DNA of 39,058 nucleotides from a virus: the IMG/VR virus record IMGVR_UViG_3300021375_000070, positions 1-39,058 of that record. One strand, written 5' to 3'. The notes under the pieces are model-generated. The model was given only the letters and a program-made list of their open reading frames with translations, had not been told where the DNA came from and made no database searches. How positions within the stretch are numbered: the first letter of the stretch is position 1; every line of letters starts with the position of its first letter. Both the position numbers and the translations under genes were made by a program. Shown piece after piece: positions 23,119 to 30,697 of this stretch.

Positions 23119-23892
23119 TCATCCGTATCCCCTTTTTAGTGCAGACATAGAAACCCAAGACAGGTCATAAGACCCATTCTCAACCTCACGCTTGACTACC
23201 ACCCCGTGTCGCCACTCTCCATTAGCCTGACCCGCCCAAGTCTCTTCCTTTCCCTTGTAGCAGCCCACCACCAGCCCGTGCAACGGATTAGGACGTGCAT
23301 CACCTTTAAAGAAATAGCTGAATTTGTGGCTATGACCGACAGTTGCAGAAGAGGCCAACTTTTCAACAAGAGAATAGCCATGATGCTTAGTTGACATAGC
23401 AGTGCCAAAATTCCCACTAGACACATAATGGCCGTAGACAATACCATCGTAGTCAACGAGGGCGGGGCCGGAATTAGCGTACTCATGGTACTCGTCAAAC
23501 CAGACTTTCGTTTGAAGATGCCCGAAGGATACCCCGTACTTTGATCCCTCAAGTCGTGGGTCGTGTTGGATAGCTTTTTTGATTCGATGTTCATGGTTGC
23601 CCTCAAATCCTACCCAGAAAGGACGCTTCCTCTTCATGAACCGGAACTTATGACGTAGACGATCTTGACTGTCGTTGTAGACTTCGATGTCTTTTTCATA
23701 AGACTGGTTTACGATTGCCTGCGGGTAGCGGGTGTCGTAAGTATTCAGGGATCGCATGTCAGCACCATCACCAAGGTCGATAACCATATCAGGACGGAGA
23801 TCATACAGAAAAGATCCTAACCAATCAAAACGCTCATTTTCCACTCCGGGGTCCGCATGTGCGCAACTAAATACTACTACTGTCTTGCTCAT
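23119..23892 (-). CDS. Calcineurin-like metallophosphoesterase
   Basis: 257 residues. The family metal ligands are visible in order: FSCAHADP (a variant of DxH), IDLGDGADM (GD), FEGNHEHR (GNHE), YGHYV and ATVGHSHKF (GHxH). The first motif has C-A-H in place of D-x-H, which may alter metal binding. Members cut phosphodiester bonds in nucleic acids or nucleotides. Its place among nuclease and methyltransferase genes suggests DNA processing or repair. The start overlaps the preceding gene by 26 nt. Confidence 0.85.
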   Translation of the reverse strand: MSKTVVVFSCAHADPGVENERFDWLGSFLYDLRPDMVIDLGDGADMRSLNTYDTRYPQAIVNQSYEKDIEVYNDSQDRLRHKFRFMKRKRPFWVGFEGNHEHRIKKAIQHDPRLEGSKYGVSFGHLQTKVWFDEYHEYANSGPALVDYDGIVYGHYVSSGNFGTAMSTKHHGYSLVEKLASSATVGHSHKFSYFFKGDARPNPLHGLVVGCYKGKEETWAGQANGEWRHGVVVKREVENGSYDLSWVSMSALKRGYG

Positions 23893-24124
23893 CGTAATTC
23901 ACCTCTAGGGGTTCCATTGATGTCCTGACCTCTTCCTTGAACTCGTAGGCATCGTTGAATGTTTCGAACCAGACATCCGTGTCATATGGTTCACCGGATT
24001 GGCTATCTGTCGCCATAACTACAAGCCACCACCTGAACGGAGACCCATCAAACATTTGAGCCATTTCCTCTGGGACATCTTCATCCAGACTAAAGGGGCC
24101 TTCTTCGACCTTCCAGACTAGCAT
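23867..24124 (-). CDS. Small acidic protein, unknown function
   Basis: 85 residues from ATG 24124, which overlaps the upstream stop (TAATG); a longer reading frame exists but runs inside the neighbouring nuclease gene. Acidic, with WKVEEGPFSLDEDVPEEMAQ, then FRWWLVVMATDS and WFETFNDAYEFKEEV. The latter pattern resembles small phage proteins with one alpha/beta unit. No membrane or signal segment. Its 3' end lies under the phosphoesterase start. Confidence 0.6.
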   Translation of the reverse strand: MLVWKVEEGPFSLDEDVPEEMAQMFDGSPFRWWLVVMATDSQSGEPYDTDVWFETFNDAYEFKEEVRTSMEPLEVNYDEQDSSSI

Positions 24125-24480
24125 TAGGCTTCCCTCTCTACTCGGATTCTCTCCAGATACACATAGTAGTCTAGGTCGATCACTGCAACTGGTTTTTTGT
24201 AGTTGGCCTTGAGAACAACGACAGGCTGACACCCATCAGGAGTATTAGCCTTGCATTGGTCGATGATACCATAGACCGCCATCTTGGCGTGGTGCTTACA
24301 CTCTACAGAGATTGGCAGAAGGTCACGAGCATGGGGACTAAGCTGAACATCTTCTCCAGATTGCCCCATACCCGTGCTTTCTATGTCGCCCTCCCTGAAG
24401 GTGTCTGACAGGCTCAACAGCTTATCCCTTACGAGTTGCTGAAGGTTCCGGCCTTTGGCTTTAGCAGAGGCGGGTTTCAT
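24124..24480 (-). CDS. PD-(D/E)XK nuclease, Holliday-junction-resolvase-like
   Basis: 118 residues from ATG 24480, overlapping the exonuclease stop as ATGA. The nuclease core can be read as the acidic GQSGEDVQLSP and the strand PISVECKHH (ExK), preceded by KAKGRNLQQLVRDKLLSL. This matches small phage endonucleases that cut branched DNA, the role of gp3 in T7. Gene order (after 5'-3' exonuclease and polymerase) agrees with that role. No zinc motif. Confidence 0.76.
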   Translation of the reverse strand: MKPASAKAKGRNLQQLVRDKLLSLSDTFREGDIESTGMGQSGEDVQLSPHARDLLPISVECKHHAKMAVYGIIDQCKANTPDGCQPVVVLKANYKKPVAVIDLDYYVYLERIRVEREA

Positions 24481-25172
24481 GCTGGTGGCTCCCACATTTG
24501 ACCCTCACACCTACGCAACCAAAGAAGCCTAGCATTCTCGACAACACGATCAACGTCATCACCGTAAGCCTTTACACAGGTTTCCCACAAGTCTTTCTCC
24601 GTCTCACACTCTTTCAGCATCTTCTGTGCTGTCTTGGGTCCGACACGGTGAAGTCCAATGATATTATCGACAGCATCACCAGTCAGGACTTGCTCGTAGA
24701 AGAACTTGAGACCTGTCCACTCGTCAACCTCATCCCAAGTGTCATGCAGAAAGTTGTAGTGCTTGCATGGGACTTGCTTGAAGTCTTTGTCGATAGACGC
24801 CAGAACAGTCTCTGGACCCAACTTAGTAGCCTCAATAGCCATGAGATCGTCAGCCTCTTCACCCTCTGCAACCGTCGTCGGATACTTTGCTTTGATGTGT
24901 TCCCTTACGGAGTAGAGGTGTAGTGGCTTGTCACCCTTTCGGTTCCCTTTGTAAGGAGCCGCCTTGGCGATCTCATATCGGAAGTTATTAGAGCCAGTGA
25001 GATAAACGTGGAAGTCATCCTCAGATGGGAAAGGCATGTCGATGGTTTTATCGAAGATATGTGCGATAAGCTGATCTACTACATTCCATGCCTCCCGCTC
25101 TGACTTATCTTGCGCGGAGAACGATGCCCTGTAAGCAACAATATCACCGTCGATCAGTACCTTTCCTGCCAT
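24477..25172 (-). CDS. 5'-3' exonuclease (PIN-domain flap-nuclease family, T7 gp6-like)
   Basis: 231 residues from ATG 25172, which follows the upstream stop by one base. Conserved acidic clusters are seen: LIDGDIVAYRA, EGEEADDLMA, ASIDKDF and TGDAVDNIIG. The helix-3-turn-helix DNA-binding segment is LHRVGPKTAQKML. Family members remove RNA primers and degrade host DNA during replication and recombination. It lies in the block after the ssDNA-binding-protein and before the resolvase. Confidence 0.92.
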   Translation of the reverse strand: MAGKVLIDGDIVAYRASFSAQDKSEREAWNVVDQLIAHIFDKTIDMPFPSEDDFHVYLTGSNNFRYEIAKAAPYKGNRKGDKPLHLYSVREHIKAKYPTTVAEGEEADDLMAIEATKLGPETVLASIDKDFKQVPCKHYNFLHDTWDEVDEWTGLKFFYEQVLTGDAVDNIIGLHRVGPKTAQKMLKECETEKDLWETCVKAYGDDVDRVVENARLLWLRRCEGQMWEPPA

Positions 25173-25173
25173 C

Positions 25174-25362
25174 TCAGAACTCCATGCCACTCTCTGTCTT
25201 GATATAGACCTCTGTGACGTATGGGAACCCGATAGACCGCGCAGCTTCTGAAAAGACGTGTGCCAGATCCGACAAACACTCTACACCACTCTGCTGGTAC
25301 TCAGCTTTACAGTCGATACCGTCTTCATTCATGGTGCTTTCACAAATTACTGAGATTTTCAT
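25174..25362 (-). CDS. Small protein of unknown function
   Basis: 62 residues: MKISVICESTMNEDGIDCKA, then AEYQQSGVECLSDLAHVFSEAARSIGF. Two strands and a helix are likely, with cysteines at three places. Start overlaps the preceding stop as TGATG. It lies between ssDNA-binding and exonuclease genes, so it is made with the replication proteins. No family recognised. Confidence 0.6.
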   Translation of the reverse strand: MKISVICESTMNEDGIDCKAEYQQSGVECLSDLAHVFSEAARSIGFPYVTEVYIKTESGMEF

Positions 25363-25904
25363 CAGGCTACCTTAAACAGTTCGTCGTCGGAGTCTTCTCG
25401 GATCTCATACTCGACAAGTTCCAGAACACCAACATTCTTCAGACGAACACCAGAGCCATTGCTGTAGGTCTCAAACTGAACCATAGCCCGTGTTCCATTC
25501 CCCAATAGGCCATCCTCCTCAAACGACCACCAACTCTTGTTGTCAGGATCACGGAGATCAACAACACCAACAGGACCACCATAGTTTACCTCAGTGGTGC
25601 TGCCCTTGTTCTCGAAGGTCTTGATAATATCGGGAACAGGACGCTTGAGGCCAATGTACTTACCGATGCCGAACTCCTCTCGACCCTCTTTGATGCGGTC
25701 GTTGTTCATAGGCCGGGGGTCAAGGCCGTCACCAAGCAACTGTTGGATTTGATCCTCAGAGGTGAAGTAGGCGTTGACAGCGTACTGACCACCCCTCTCG
25801 TGAATGGCTTGAGCAGCGCGGGGACCATTGGGGTCTCCCATGTCGGCATTCTCAGGGAACACCTTAGCGTACTCCAAAACCATTTCCATTGTGTATTTAG
25901 GCAT
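25362..25904 (-). CDS. Probable single-stranded DNA-binding protein
   Basis: 180 residues. The C-terminus is acidic (LELVEYEIREDSDDELF), as in phage SSBs such as T7 gp2.5, where the acidic tail recruits polymerase. The central part (GKYIGLKRPVPDIIKTFE, GGPVGVVDL, ALVQ-like MVQFETYSNGSGVRLKNVGV) is beta-rich and could form an OB fold. Position just after the polymerase and before the exonuclease is the usual SSB place. No zinc finger. Function is inferred from context and tail, so moderate. Confidence 0.6.
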   Translation of the reverse strand: MPKYTMEMVLEYAKVFPENADMGDPNGPRAAQAIHERGGQYAVNAYFTSEDQIQQLLGDGLDPRPMNNDRIKEGREEFGIGKYIGLKRPVPDIIKTFENKGSTTEVNYGGPVGVVDLRDPDNKSWWSFEEDGLLGNGTRAMVQFETYSNGSGVRLKNVGVLELVEYEIREDSDDELFKVA

Positions 25905-25934
25905 ATCTTTAGTTCCTTTCTCGGGTTAGTCTCT

Positions 25935-25960
25935 AAAGCAGTTTAGTGTCTTGCTCAGGA
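25935..25960 (-). promoter_or_regulatory. Repeated dyad element upstream of the ssDNA-binding-protein gene (copy 1)
   Basis: The - strand reads CCTGAGCAAGACACTAAAC followed by TGCTTT, about 30 nt before ATG 25904. It matches the element before phoH at 22 of 24 positions. AGCA and TGCT flank an 11-nt centre. A shared operator or transcription start region for the two gene blocks is likely. Confidence 0.5.
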
Positions 25961-25989
25961 ACCTTGTGAACCACCATACCTTGTATATA

Positions 25990-26027
25990 TATATAAGTTC
26001 ATTTTTCCCAGTTTCTTGCACAAAATG
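25990..26027 (-). promoter_or_regulatory. Conserved 28-bp replication-block element A
   Basis: Core at 25990-26017. On the - strand it reads AAGAAACTGGGAAAAATGAA and then CTTATATA. It matches element B (30657-30684) at 27 of 28 bases, with further similarity (CACAAA-type) just outside. It lies in the 155-bp gap between the polymerase stop and the ssDNA-binding-protein start. The A/T-rich end (TATATATATATA) faces the gene as a -10 region would. Confidence 0.6.
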
Positions 26028-26059
26028 TTGTACAAATCTGAGTGTGTTGCACAGAAGAC

Positions 26060-27490
26060 TCAGTGTACCGATGCATAGCTGTCACCGTACTGTTCTTCGA
26101 CTTCGATTGTCACATTCAGCTTTAGCCTCCCGTTCACCTTAGCCATTGCTTCATGAATGATACCACTCACACGAGCCTCATCACCTTTAGCGACAGTCAG
26201 CAGGATTTCATCGTGATACTGCATACTGATCTTGAGACCCATCAGACGACAATACATAACCCACATGTCGAAGACAAAGACACCAGTTGATTGGTTTGTC
26301 GTTGACCAGCGGTCCTTGTCATACCGCAGATTGTGATAGAACCCGCTCACCTCACTCTTAAGCCACATAGTACCATCAGATAGTGTCTTCACATACTGGT
26401 TCTTTGCCACTTTCTTAACAGCCCAGTTACGGTCCCAGTATGCGTCTATGAGTGCCTTAGCCTCCTTCTCCTTCATACCCGTCTCACGGGCCAGCTTAGG
26501 CGCTCCTACGCCATATACACAGCTATAGTTAGCCGCCTTGTACTTACTGCGTAGGCTCTTGAGGTTGATCTCTCCAGCATTATGCTTATCAATGTCCTCT
26601 TGTGTCACTGCACCAGCGTGTAAGGCCAAGTCTAAGTGTGCATCATAACCTTCGACGCTCATGTCTTCTACAAACTGTGGGTCCAAAGGTTTGATGTAGT
26701 GACGCTTGGTCATGTCCTCCAAACTGCTAACATCAGCTCCACACAAGATAGTATCCTCAGACGGGGCTACAAGTACACCACGACACCACTCACCATAAGC
26801 AGCCTCAACACCCGGTAGATTGACCACAGGCGCTCTGTGCTGAAGCCTGAGAGTGTTAGTGAAGCCTCCTGCACTGGACACTACCTTGCCATCATTATGG
26901 GCATTCAGGAAGCCCTTGAGGACGCCTATGCGGTGGCTAATGACTGTCAGACCATCAAGCAGTTCGATAGCCTTATCCTTAGTCACAAGATCAAGAACTG
27001 AGGGACACAAGTGACCACCCTTGCGGACTTGCTCGATCTTACGCTCTTCCCCTGTCGCCTTGTTACGTACATATTTCCACGTCCGGGGTTTCCACCCAAG
27101 GCTAAAGAGCCAAGACTTGACCTGTTCATTGCTATTCGGGTTTCCGTCCTCATGGCTATCCACATACGTCACTGTCTGCACATCATCAGGCATCTTGAGT
27201 TCACGAAGTGTTTCAAACCATTTCTCTCCGTGAGAACTGAGGCTGCCGTCTTTCTTGTGCAAGACCTTGGGTCGATCCTTCTTCTTCATGGTCGGGTTTT
27301 TCGGCATGGCTTTGGTTAAAGCATCTACCTTCTCCTCTTTCATAGCCTCCAGTTGGTCGAGATACTCTGTGCATTTCTGAACATCAAGTGTTAATGGATG
27401 CTCTTCCTGTTCACGCAGGCAGTCCATCTTGAAACTCAAGTATCGGATAAACCGTAGAGTGTTCTCATTTAAGCCTTGGGACTCATTCAT
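26060..27490 (-). CDS. DNA polymerase, family A, polymerase domain only
   Basis: 476 residues. Motif A is CGADVSSLEDM. Motif B is RSKYKAANYSCVYG, with Arg, Lys and Tyr spaced by four, so the position equal to E. coli residue 762 is Tyr. Motif C is QYHDEILL. These are the palm and finger residues of a T7-like replicative polymerase. The proofreading domain is a separate upstream gene, overlapping by 8 nt in another frame (ATGAATGA). Together the two equal about 624 residues against about 704 in T7 gp5. No intein is visible. Confidence 0.92.
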   Translation of the reverse strand: MNESQGLNENTLRFIRYLSFKMDCLREQEEHPLTLDVQKCTEYLDQLEAMKEEKVDALTKAMPKNPTMKKKDRPKVLHKKDGSLSSHGEKWFETLRELKMPDDVQTVTYVDSHEDGNPNSNEQVKSWLFSLGWKPRTWKYVRNKATGEERKIEQVRKGGHLCPSVLDLVTKDKAIELLDGLTVISHRIGVLKGFLNAHNDGKVVSSAGGFTNTLRLQHRAPVVNLPGVEAAYGEWCRGVLVAPSEDTILCGADVSSLEDMTKRHYIKPLDPQFVEDMSVEGYDAHLDLALHAGAVTQEDIDKHNAGEINLKSLRSKYKAANYSCVYGVGAPKLARETGMKEKEAKALIDAYWDRNWAVKKVAKNQYVKTLSDGTMWLKSEVSGFYHNLRYDKDRWSTTNQSTGVFVFDMWVMYCRLMGLKISMQYHDEILLTVAKGDEARVSGIIHEAMAKVNGRLKLNVTIEVEEQYGDSYASVH

Positions 27491-27929
27491 ATATCTCTTT
27501 CAGCCTCCGTTCCAGTTTCTTCCACAGCCTCCAGTTAATAGCCACATCAGCCTCACAACGGTGCTTGTATTCATCGTATGACAGGTTCTCCCAGTCATCT
27601 ACCTTTGGCTTTGCTATCCCAAGATCCACACCCCAGTCAGCCAAACCATGACGTTGACGCTCAGGGAACAGATACCACGACAAGGCCAGAGTATCTATCC
27701 AACGCTTGTAGTCCATTGGAATACCCAAGATACGGTTGAACGCTACCATATCGTGACGGATGCTGTTATGAGCCACTAGCATGTCTGCACTGTCTAGGAC
27801 TGCCCTCATATCGTCATAGTCACCTGTACTGTGATAGGTCTTACCATCTCTTGTGTAACTCAGGACGTGTAGCTTTGTGCATTCATACGCAAGACCGTCA
27901 CTTTCACTGTCTACTACTAAGATGTTCAT
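27483..27929 (-). CDS. 3'-5' proofreading exonuclease (DnaQ-like), separate from polymerase
   Basis: 148 residues. ILVVDSESDGL (Exo I, D-x-E), VAHNSIRHDMVAFNRIL (Exo II, N-x-x-x-D) and YDEYKHRCEADVAINW (Exo III, Y-x-x-x-D type) are all present, so the domain should be active. In T7 gp5 this domain is joined to the polymerase. Here a stop falls precisely at the domain boundary and the polymerase ATG overlaps by 8 nt, so translation is coupled. The start overlaps the HNH gene end by 26 nt. Confidence 0.88.
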   Translation of the reverse strand: MNILVVDSESDGLAYECTKLHVLSYTRDGKTYHSTGDYDDMRAVLDSADMLVAHNSIRHDMVAFNRILGIPMDYKRWIDTLALSWYLFPERQRHGLADWGVDLGIAKPKVDDWENLSYDEYKHRCEADVAINWRLWKKLERRLKEIYE

Positions 27930-28650
27930 CTAGGGACTCCTCTATTACTCTGGCGGTGTCTTCGCAAAGTGTGTCGTGCTTACTCAGGTTCTCCTCCGCA
28001 GTGATGATCTGCAAGTTTCCAGACCAGTGAGGCCCACCCTTCGACAAAGGCCAGATATGATCTACGTGATATTGGATACCAGTAGCTTTTGTCAAGAGGT
28101 CACGCAGTTTGTAGATTTGCTCCAGACGATCCTTTTCGATAGGACAATCCCTGAGAGGTTCTGGTATCCCATCTTGCTTCAAGGCTCTGTATTTTGCACT
28201 GTTAGCTGCGCGCTTTTCCGGGTTATCTTTAGCCCACTGCTTTTGACGCTCCAATACCTGCTCACGGTTCTCTTGATAGTACTGCTTGTCGTACTGCTTT
28301 TGACGCTCCAATACCTGCTCACGGTTCTCTTGATAGTACTGCTTGTCGTACTCCGCCCTCTGCTCACGGTTCTCTTGATAATACTGCTTGTTGTACTCCA
28401 ATACCTGCTCACGGTTCTCTTGATAATACTGCTTGTTGTACTCCAATACCTGCTCACGGTTCTCTTGATAATACTGCTTGTTGTACTCCAATACCTGCTC
28501 ACGGTTCTCTTGATAATACTGCTTGTTGTACTGCCTTCTGCAAGCCTTACATTGGGACTGCAAACCATCCTTAACCTTTCGACTCTTACTAAACTCCCCC
28601 CTTGGTTTTGTCTCTTTGCATTTGGTACAAGTCTTAGAATGGGATTCCAT
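27904..28650 (-). CDS. HNH endonuclease with tandem-repeat helical linker
   Basis: 248 residues from ATG 28650; a longer frame to 28752 lies inside the helicase gene and was rejected. The N-terminal zinc module is TCTKCKETKPRGEFSKS with CKACR. The middle holds six copies of KQYYQENREQ joined by VLEYN or similar. The C-terminal HNH domain is YHVDHIWPLSKGGPHWSGNLQII. It lies between primase-helicase and polymerase exonuclease genes, overlapping both (17 and 26 nt), a usual site for free-standing homing endonucleases. The linker length probably varies among relatives. Confidence 0.9.
   Translation of the reverse strand: MESHSKTCTKCKETKPRGEFSKSRKVKDGLQSQCKACRRQYNKQYYQENREQVLEYNKQYYQENREQVLEYNKQYYQENREQVLEYNKQYYQENREQRAEYDKQYYQENREQVLERQKQYDKQYYQENREQVLERQKQWAKDNPEKRAANSAKYRALKQDGIPEPLRDCPIEKDRLEQIYKLRDLLTKATGIQYHVDHIWPLSKGGPHWSGNLQIITAEENLSKHDTLCEDTARVIEESLDEHLSSRQ
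28258..28539 (-). repeat. Six tandem copies of a 45-bp coding repeat in the HNH gene
   Basis: Units begin at 28258, 28315, 28360, 28405, 28450 and 28495. Spacing is 45 bp except the first interval (57 bp, an extra four codons). On the + strand each starts CTGCTCACGGTTCTCTTGAT. Units two to six are nearly identical at DNA level, pointing to recent expansion by slippage or unequal recombination. Confidence 0.95.
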
Positions 28651-30262
28651 TACCTCTCTCCGGTGTATCAGGTTCAGTAGGTCCGGTATATTCACTAACC
28701 ATTGTCGTGTCAACATCATAACGCAGCATACCCGCAGGACCAGTAGTAGCAAACGGACGGTTCTTGGTCACGGTGAGGTGTGTAGTGTTCTTCTCGTCCT
28801 GATCCTCTGCCAGTTTGTCACGTTGCAGTTCCAGCAACACAATAGCCTCTTCCTCTACAGACTTGGCGTATTTCGTGTGACCTTCGTTATTAACGTGACT
28901 GATGCAGATAATTCCTACGTTACGCCTCTTCGACAGTTCCACCAGCTTAACCCCTAGTTCTGTCAAGGCACTGGTAGCACCATCGACGCCACTCAGGTAA
29001 GCCAGACGTTGTAGGTGGTCGATGAAGATATAGTCCGCACCATATATCGTGATAGCATGTTTGCATTGCTTGAGTGTACTCTCCAAGGGGTCATGTGGGT
29101 CAATGTCAAACGACACAAAGCGATCATCTGCTACCACACGTAGGAGTGCATCCTCAAAGTCTTGATCCTCAATGCCGTTATTCTTCTGGTCCTCTTCTGT
29201 GTTTACATTGACTTCCAACTCGTAAGTAGCCATTCCTCGTGCAGTGGTGGACTTCATTTCCTCCATAGCCAAGTTAGCGACAACCTTACCATGCTTCGTC
29301 ACTAGATCGTGCTGGACATACCGGAACAGGCTAGTCTTGCCGACGCCCGGAGGTGCCTTGACCACAGTGATACCACCCTTGATCCAACCCCTCATAACCT
29401 TGTTCAGAGCTGCTACAGGCGTCGGTGTGTACTCGTATGGGGTCTCCTCCCTGACAGCCTTCAACCAGTCCTCAGAGCCGCTTGTGAAGCCCTCTGGAGA
29501 GTACTTCTTCTTGGACCACCATGCAGACTTAAACTCACGACCTTTACCAGCCTGTAGAAAATCATTAGCATCTTTGAAGGTGCCATGATTCATCGTGTAG
29601 ACTTTACCCGGAAACAGGTCGAACATGGTCTCAGCAACTGCACGTCCGGGTTCGTCGTTATCTGCCGACAGGATGATCTGTTCAAAGCTATCCAACCAAG
29701 CACGACACCGTTCCCACAGTTTACCACTTGGGGTCGCTGATGGTAGGCTGACGACAGGGTTCTTGTACTGACCGTCAGAGAGCATCTGGAAGGCACTCAT
29801 GGCATCCAACTCACCCTCAGTCACTGTCACCATCTTGGAGCAACCAGCGGGGAATAGGTTCATGCCAAACAGTTCGTGACCCTTGAAACCATTCTTGGCG
29901 AAGAACTCCTTTGGAAGTTTGCGGACCTTAATTCCCCCACTGGGGTATGGATACTCTTGGCGATCCTCGTAAGTCTTGACGCCATAGAACTCCATCGTCC
30001 GTTCCGTGATACCCCGACTAGCGACAAACCTGCCGGTACTCTTTACTGTCGTATCATCAAACATTGGCAGTTCCTCTATGATCTGTTTGGGTGTGAAACC
30101 CTTTGTCGGGTACTCTTCTGCTGCCCAGTCAAATGTGTTCTCACGACTAGGGTATCCCCGGTTGCAAGAGTGACACTTCCCGAAACCCTCGCTGTTAAAC
30201 GAGAAACCGTCAGAAGATCCACACTCGACATAAGGACACTTGAGGTGTGCTGTTTCAGTCAT
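28634..30262 (-). CDS. Primase-helicase (T7 gp4 / Twinkle-like)
   Basis: 542 residues. The N-terminal zinc domain has C9, C14, C30 and C33. The TOPRIM primase core shows VTEGELDAMSA (E150) and SADNDEPGR (201-207). The RecA-like helicase has Walker A APPGVGKTS (303-311) and Walker B YIFIDHLQ (about 411-418), with ICISHVN as the H3 region. It both primes and unwinds at the fork. The start overlaps the preceding gene as ATGA. It ends 17 nt inside the HNH gene. Confidence 0.93.
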   Translation of the reverse strand: MTETAHLKCPYVECGSSDGFSFNSEGFGKCHSCNRGYPSRENTFDWAAEEYPTKGFTPKQIIEELPMFDDTTVKSTGRFVASRGITERTMEFYGVKTYEDRQEYPYPSGGIKVRKLPKEFFAKNGFKGHELFGMNLFPAGCSKMVTVTEGELDAMSAFQMLSDGQYKNPVVSLPSATPSGKLWERCRAWLDSFEQIILSADNDEPGRAVAETMFDLFPGKVYTMNHGTFKDANDFLQAGKGREFKSAWWSKKKYSPEGFTSGSEDWLKAVREETPYEYTPTPVAALNKVMRGWIKGGITVVKAPPGVGKTSLFRYVQHDLVTKHGKVVANLAMEEMKSTTARGMATYELEVNVNTEEDQKNNGIEDQDFEDALLRVVADDRFVSFDIDPHDPLESTLKQCKHAITIYGADYIFIDHLQRLAYLSGVDGATSALTELGVKLVELSKRRNVGIICISHVNNEGHTKYAKSVEEEAIVLLELQRDKLAEDQDEKNTTHLTVTKNRPFATTGPAGMLRYDVDTTMVSEYTGPTEPDTPERGNGIPF

Positions 30263-30534
30263 TGCAACCTTCTCACCCGAAAGAAGCCCTCAAAGTCTGG
30301 ATACTCATCCATCATCTTTCTGGCATAGTGTGCGGGATAGTTGTTGTTGACCTTAAAGATGTCCCCCGTTGTTTCTACTTCGACAAACCATCTGATACGC
30401 TCAAAAATGGCCTTTGCTGAGTAGACCCGACGACCAGTTGACTTTACCTCTTTAGCAAACCTCACAAAGAGGTTGTAGACTTTCGGGTTTTCTTCATCAT
30501 ACTCCTTAAACTTCTCTTTCAGATGTTTAGTCAT
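30259..30534 (-). CDS. Conserved phage protein of unknown function upstream of primase-helicase
   Basis: 91 residues from ATG 30534, preceded by GAAGGAGATCGTG; an in-frame TTG at 30549 is the Shine-Dalgarno region itself. Features are ENPKVYNLFVRFAKEVKSTG, SAKAIFERIRWFVEVETTG and FKVNNNYPAHYARKMMDEYPDF, a pattern I have seen in many phage genomes without a known function. The R-W-x-V helix and Asn/Tyr-rich segment suggest a nucleic-acid or protein-binding role. It is the first gene after element B and shares ATGA with the helicase gene. Confidence 0.7.
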   Translation of the reverse strand: MTKHLKEKFKEYDEENPKVYNLFVRFAKEVKSTGRRVYSAKAIFERIRWFVEVETTGDIFKVNNNYPAHYARKMMDEYPDFEGFFRVRRLQ

Positions 30535-30549
30535 CACGATCTCCTTCAA

Positions 30550-30656
30550 TTCGGCTTACTCTTAAGTATAATCTCTAGTACAATTACTAATATAGTAATC
30601 ATACTCATGTCAACACTTAAGATTAACACTTAAGAGTTTTTCTCAGGGGGTACTAT
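30550..30656 (-). promoter_or_regulatory. Intergenic regulatory region with CTTAAG repeats and a candidate -35 box
   Basis: Three CTTAAG palindromes lie at 30561, 30616 and 30629. The last two are part of a direct repeat, CTTAAGTGTT on the - strand, with a 13-bp period. A TTGACA box (- strand) is at 30613-30608, but no good -10 lies at 16-18 nt (best TTAGTA or TAGTAA). The A/T richness and repeats suggest regulator binding. Confidence 0.4.
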
Positions 30657-30697
30657 TATATAAGTTCATTTTCCCCAGTTTCTTACATCACAAATTG
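30657..30697 (-). promoter_or_regulatory. Conserved 28-bp replication-block element B
   Basis: Core 30657-30684. On the - strand it reads AAGAAACTGGGGAAAATGAA then CTTATATA, continuing into ATAG, so TATAAT is formed at the downstream edge. It differs from element A at one base of 28. It begins just after, and slightly inside, the 3' end of the sigma-like gene and precedes the primase-helicase gene block. Confidence 0.6.

Noticed and set aside
28258-28539. Possible CRISPR array
   Set aside because: Units are contiguous 45-bp coding repeats with no unique spacers, in frame within the HNH gene.
27976-28680. Rightward frame with Leu/Val-rich repeats, looking like a membrane protein
   Set aside because: It is the reverse of the HNH tandem repeat; hydrophobicity comes from reversed Gln/Asn/Glu codons.
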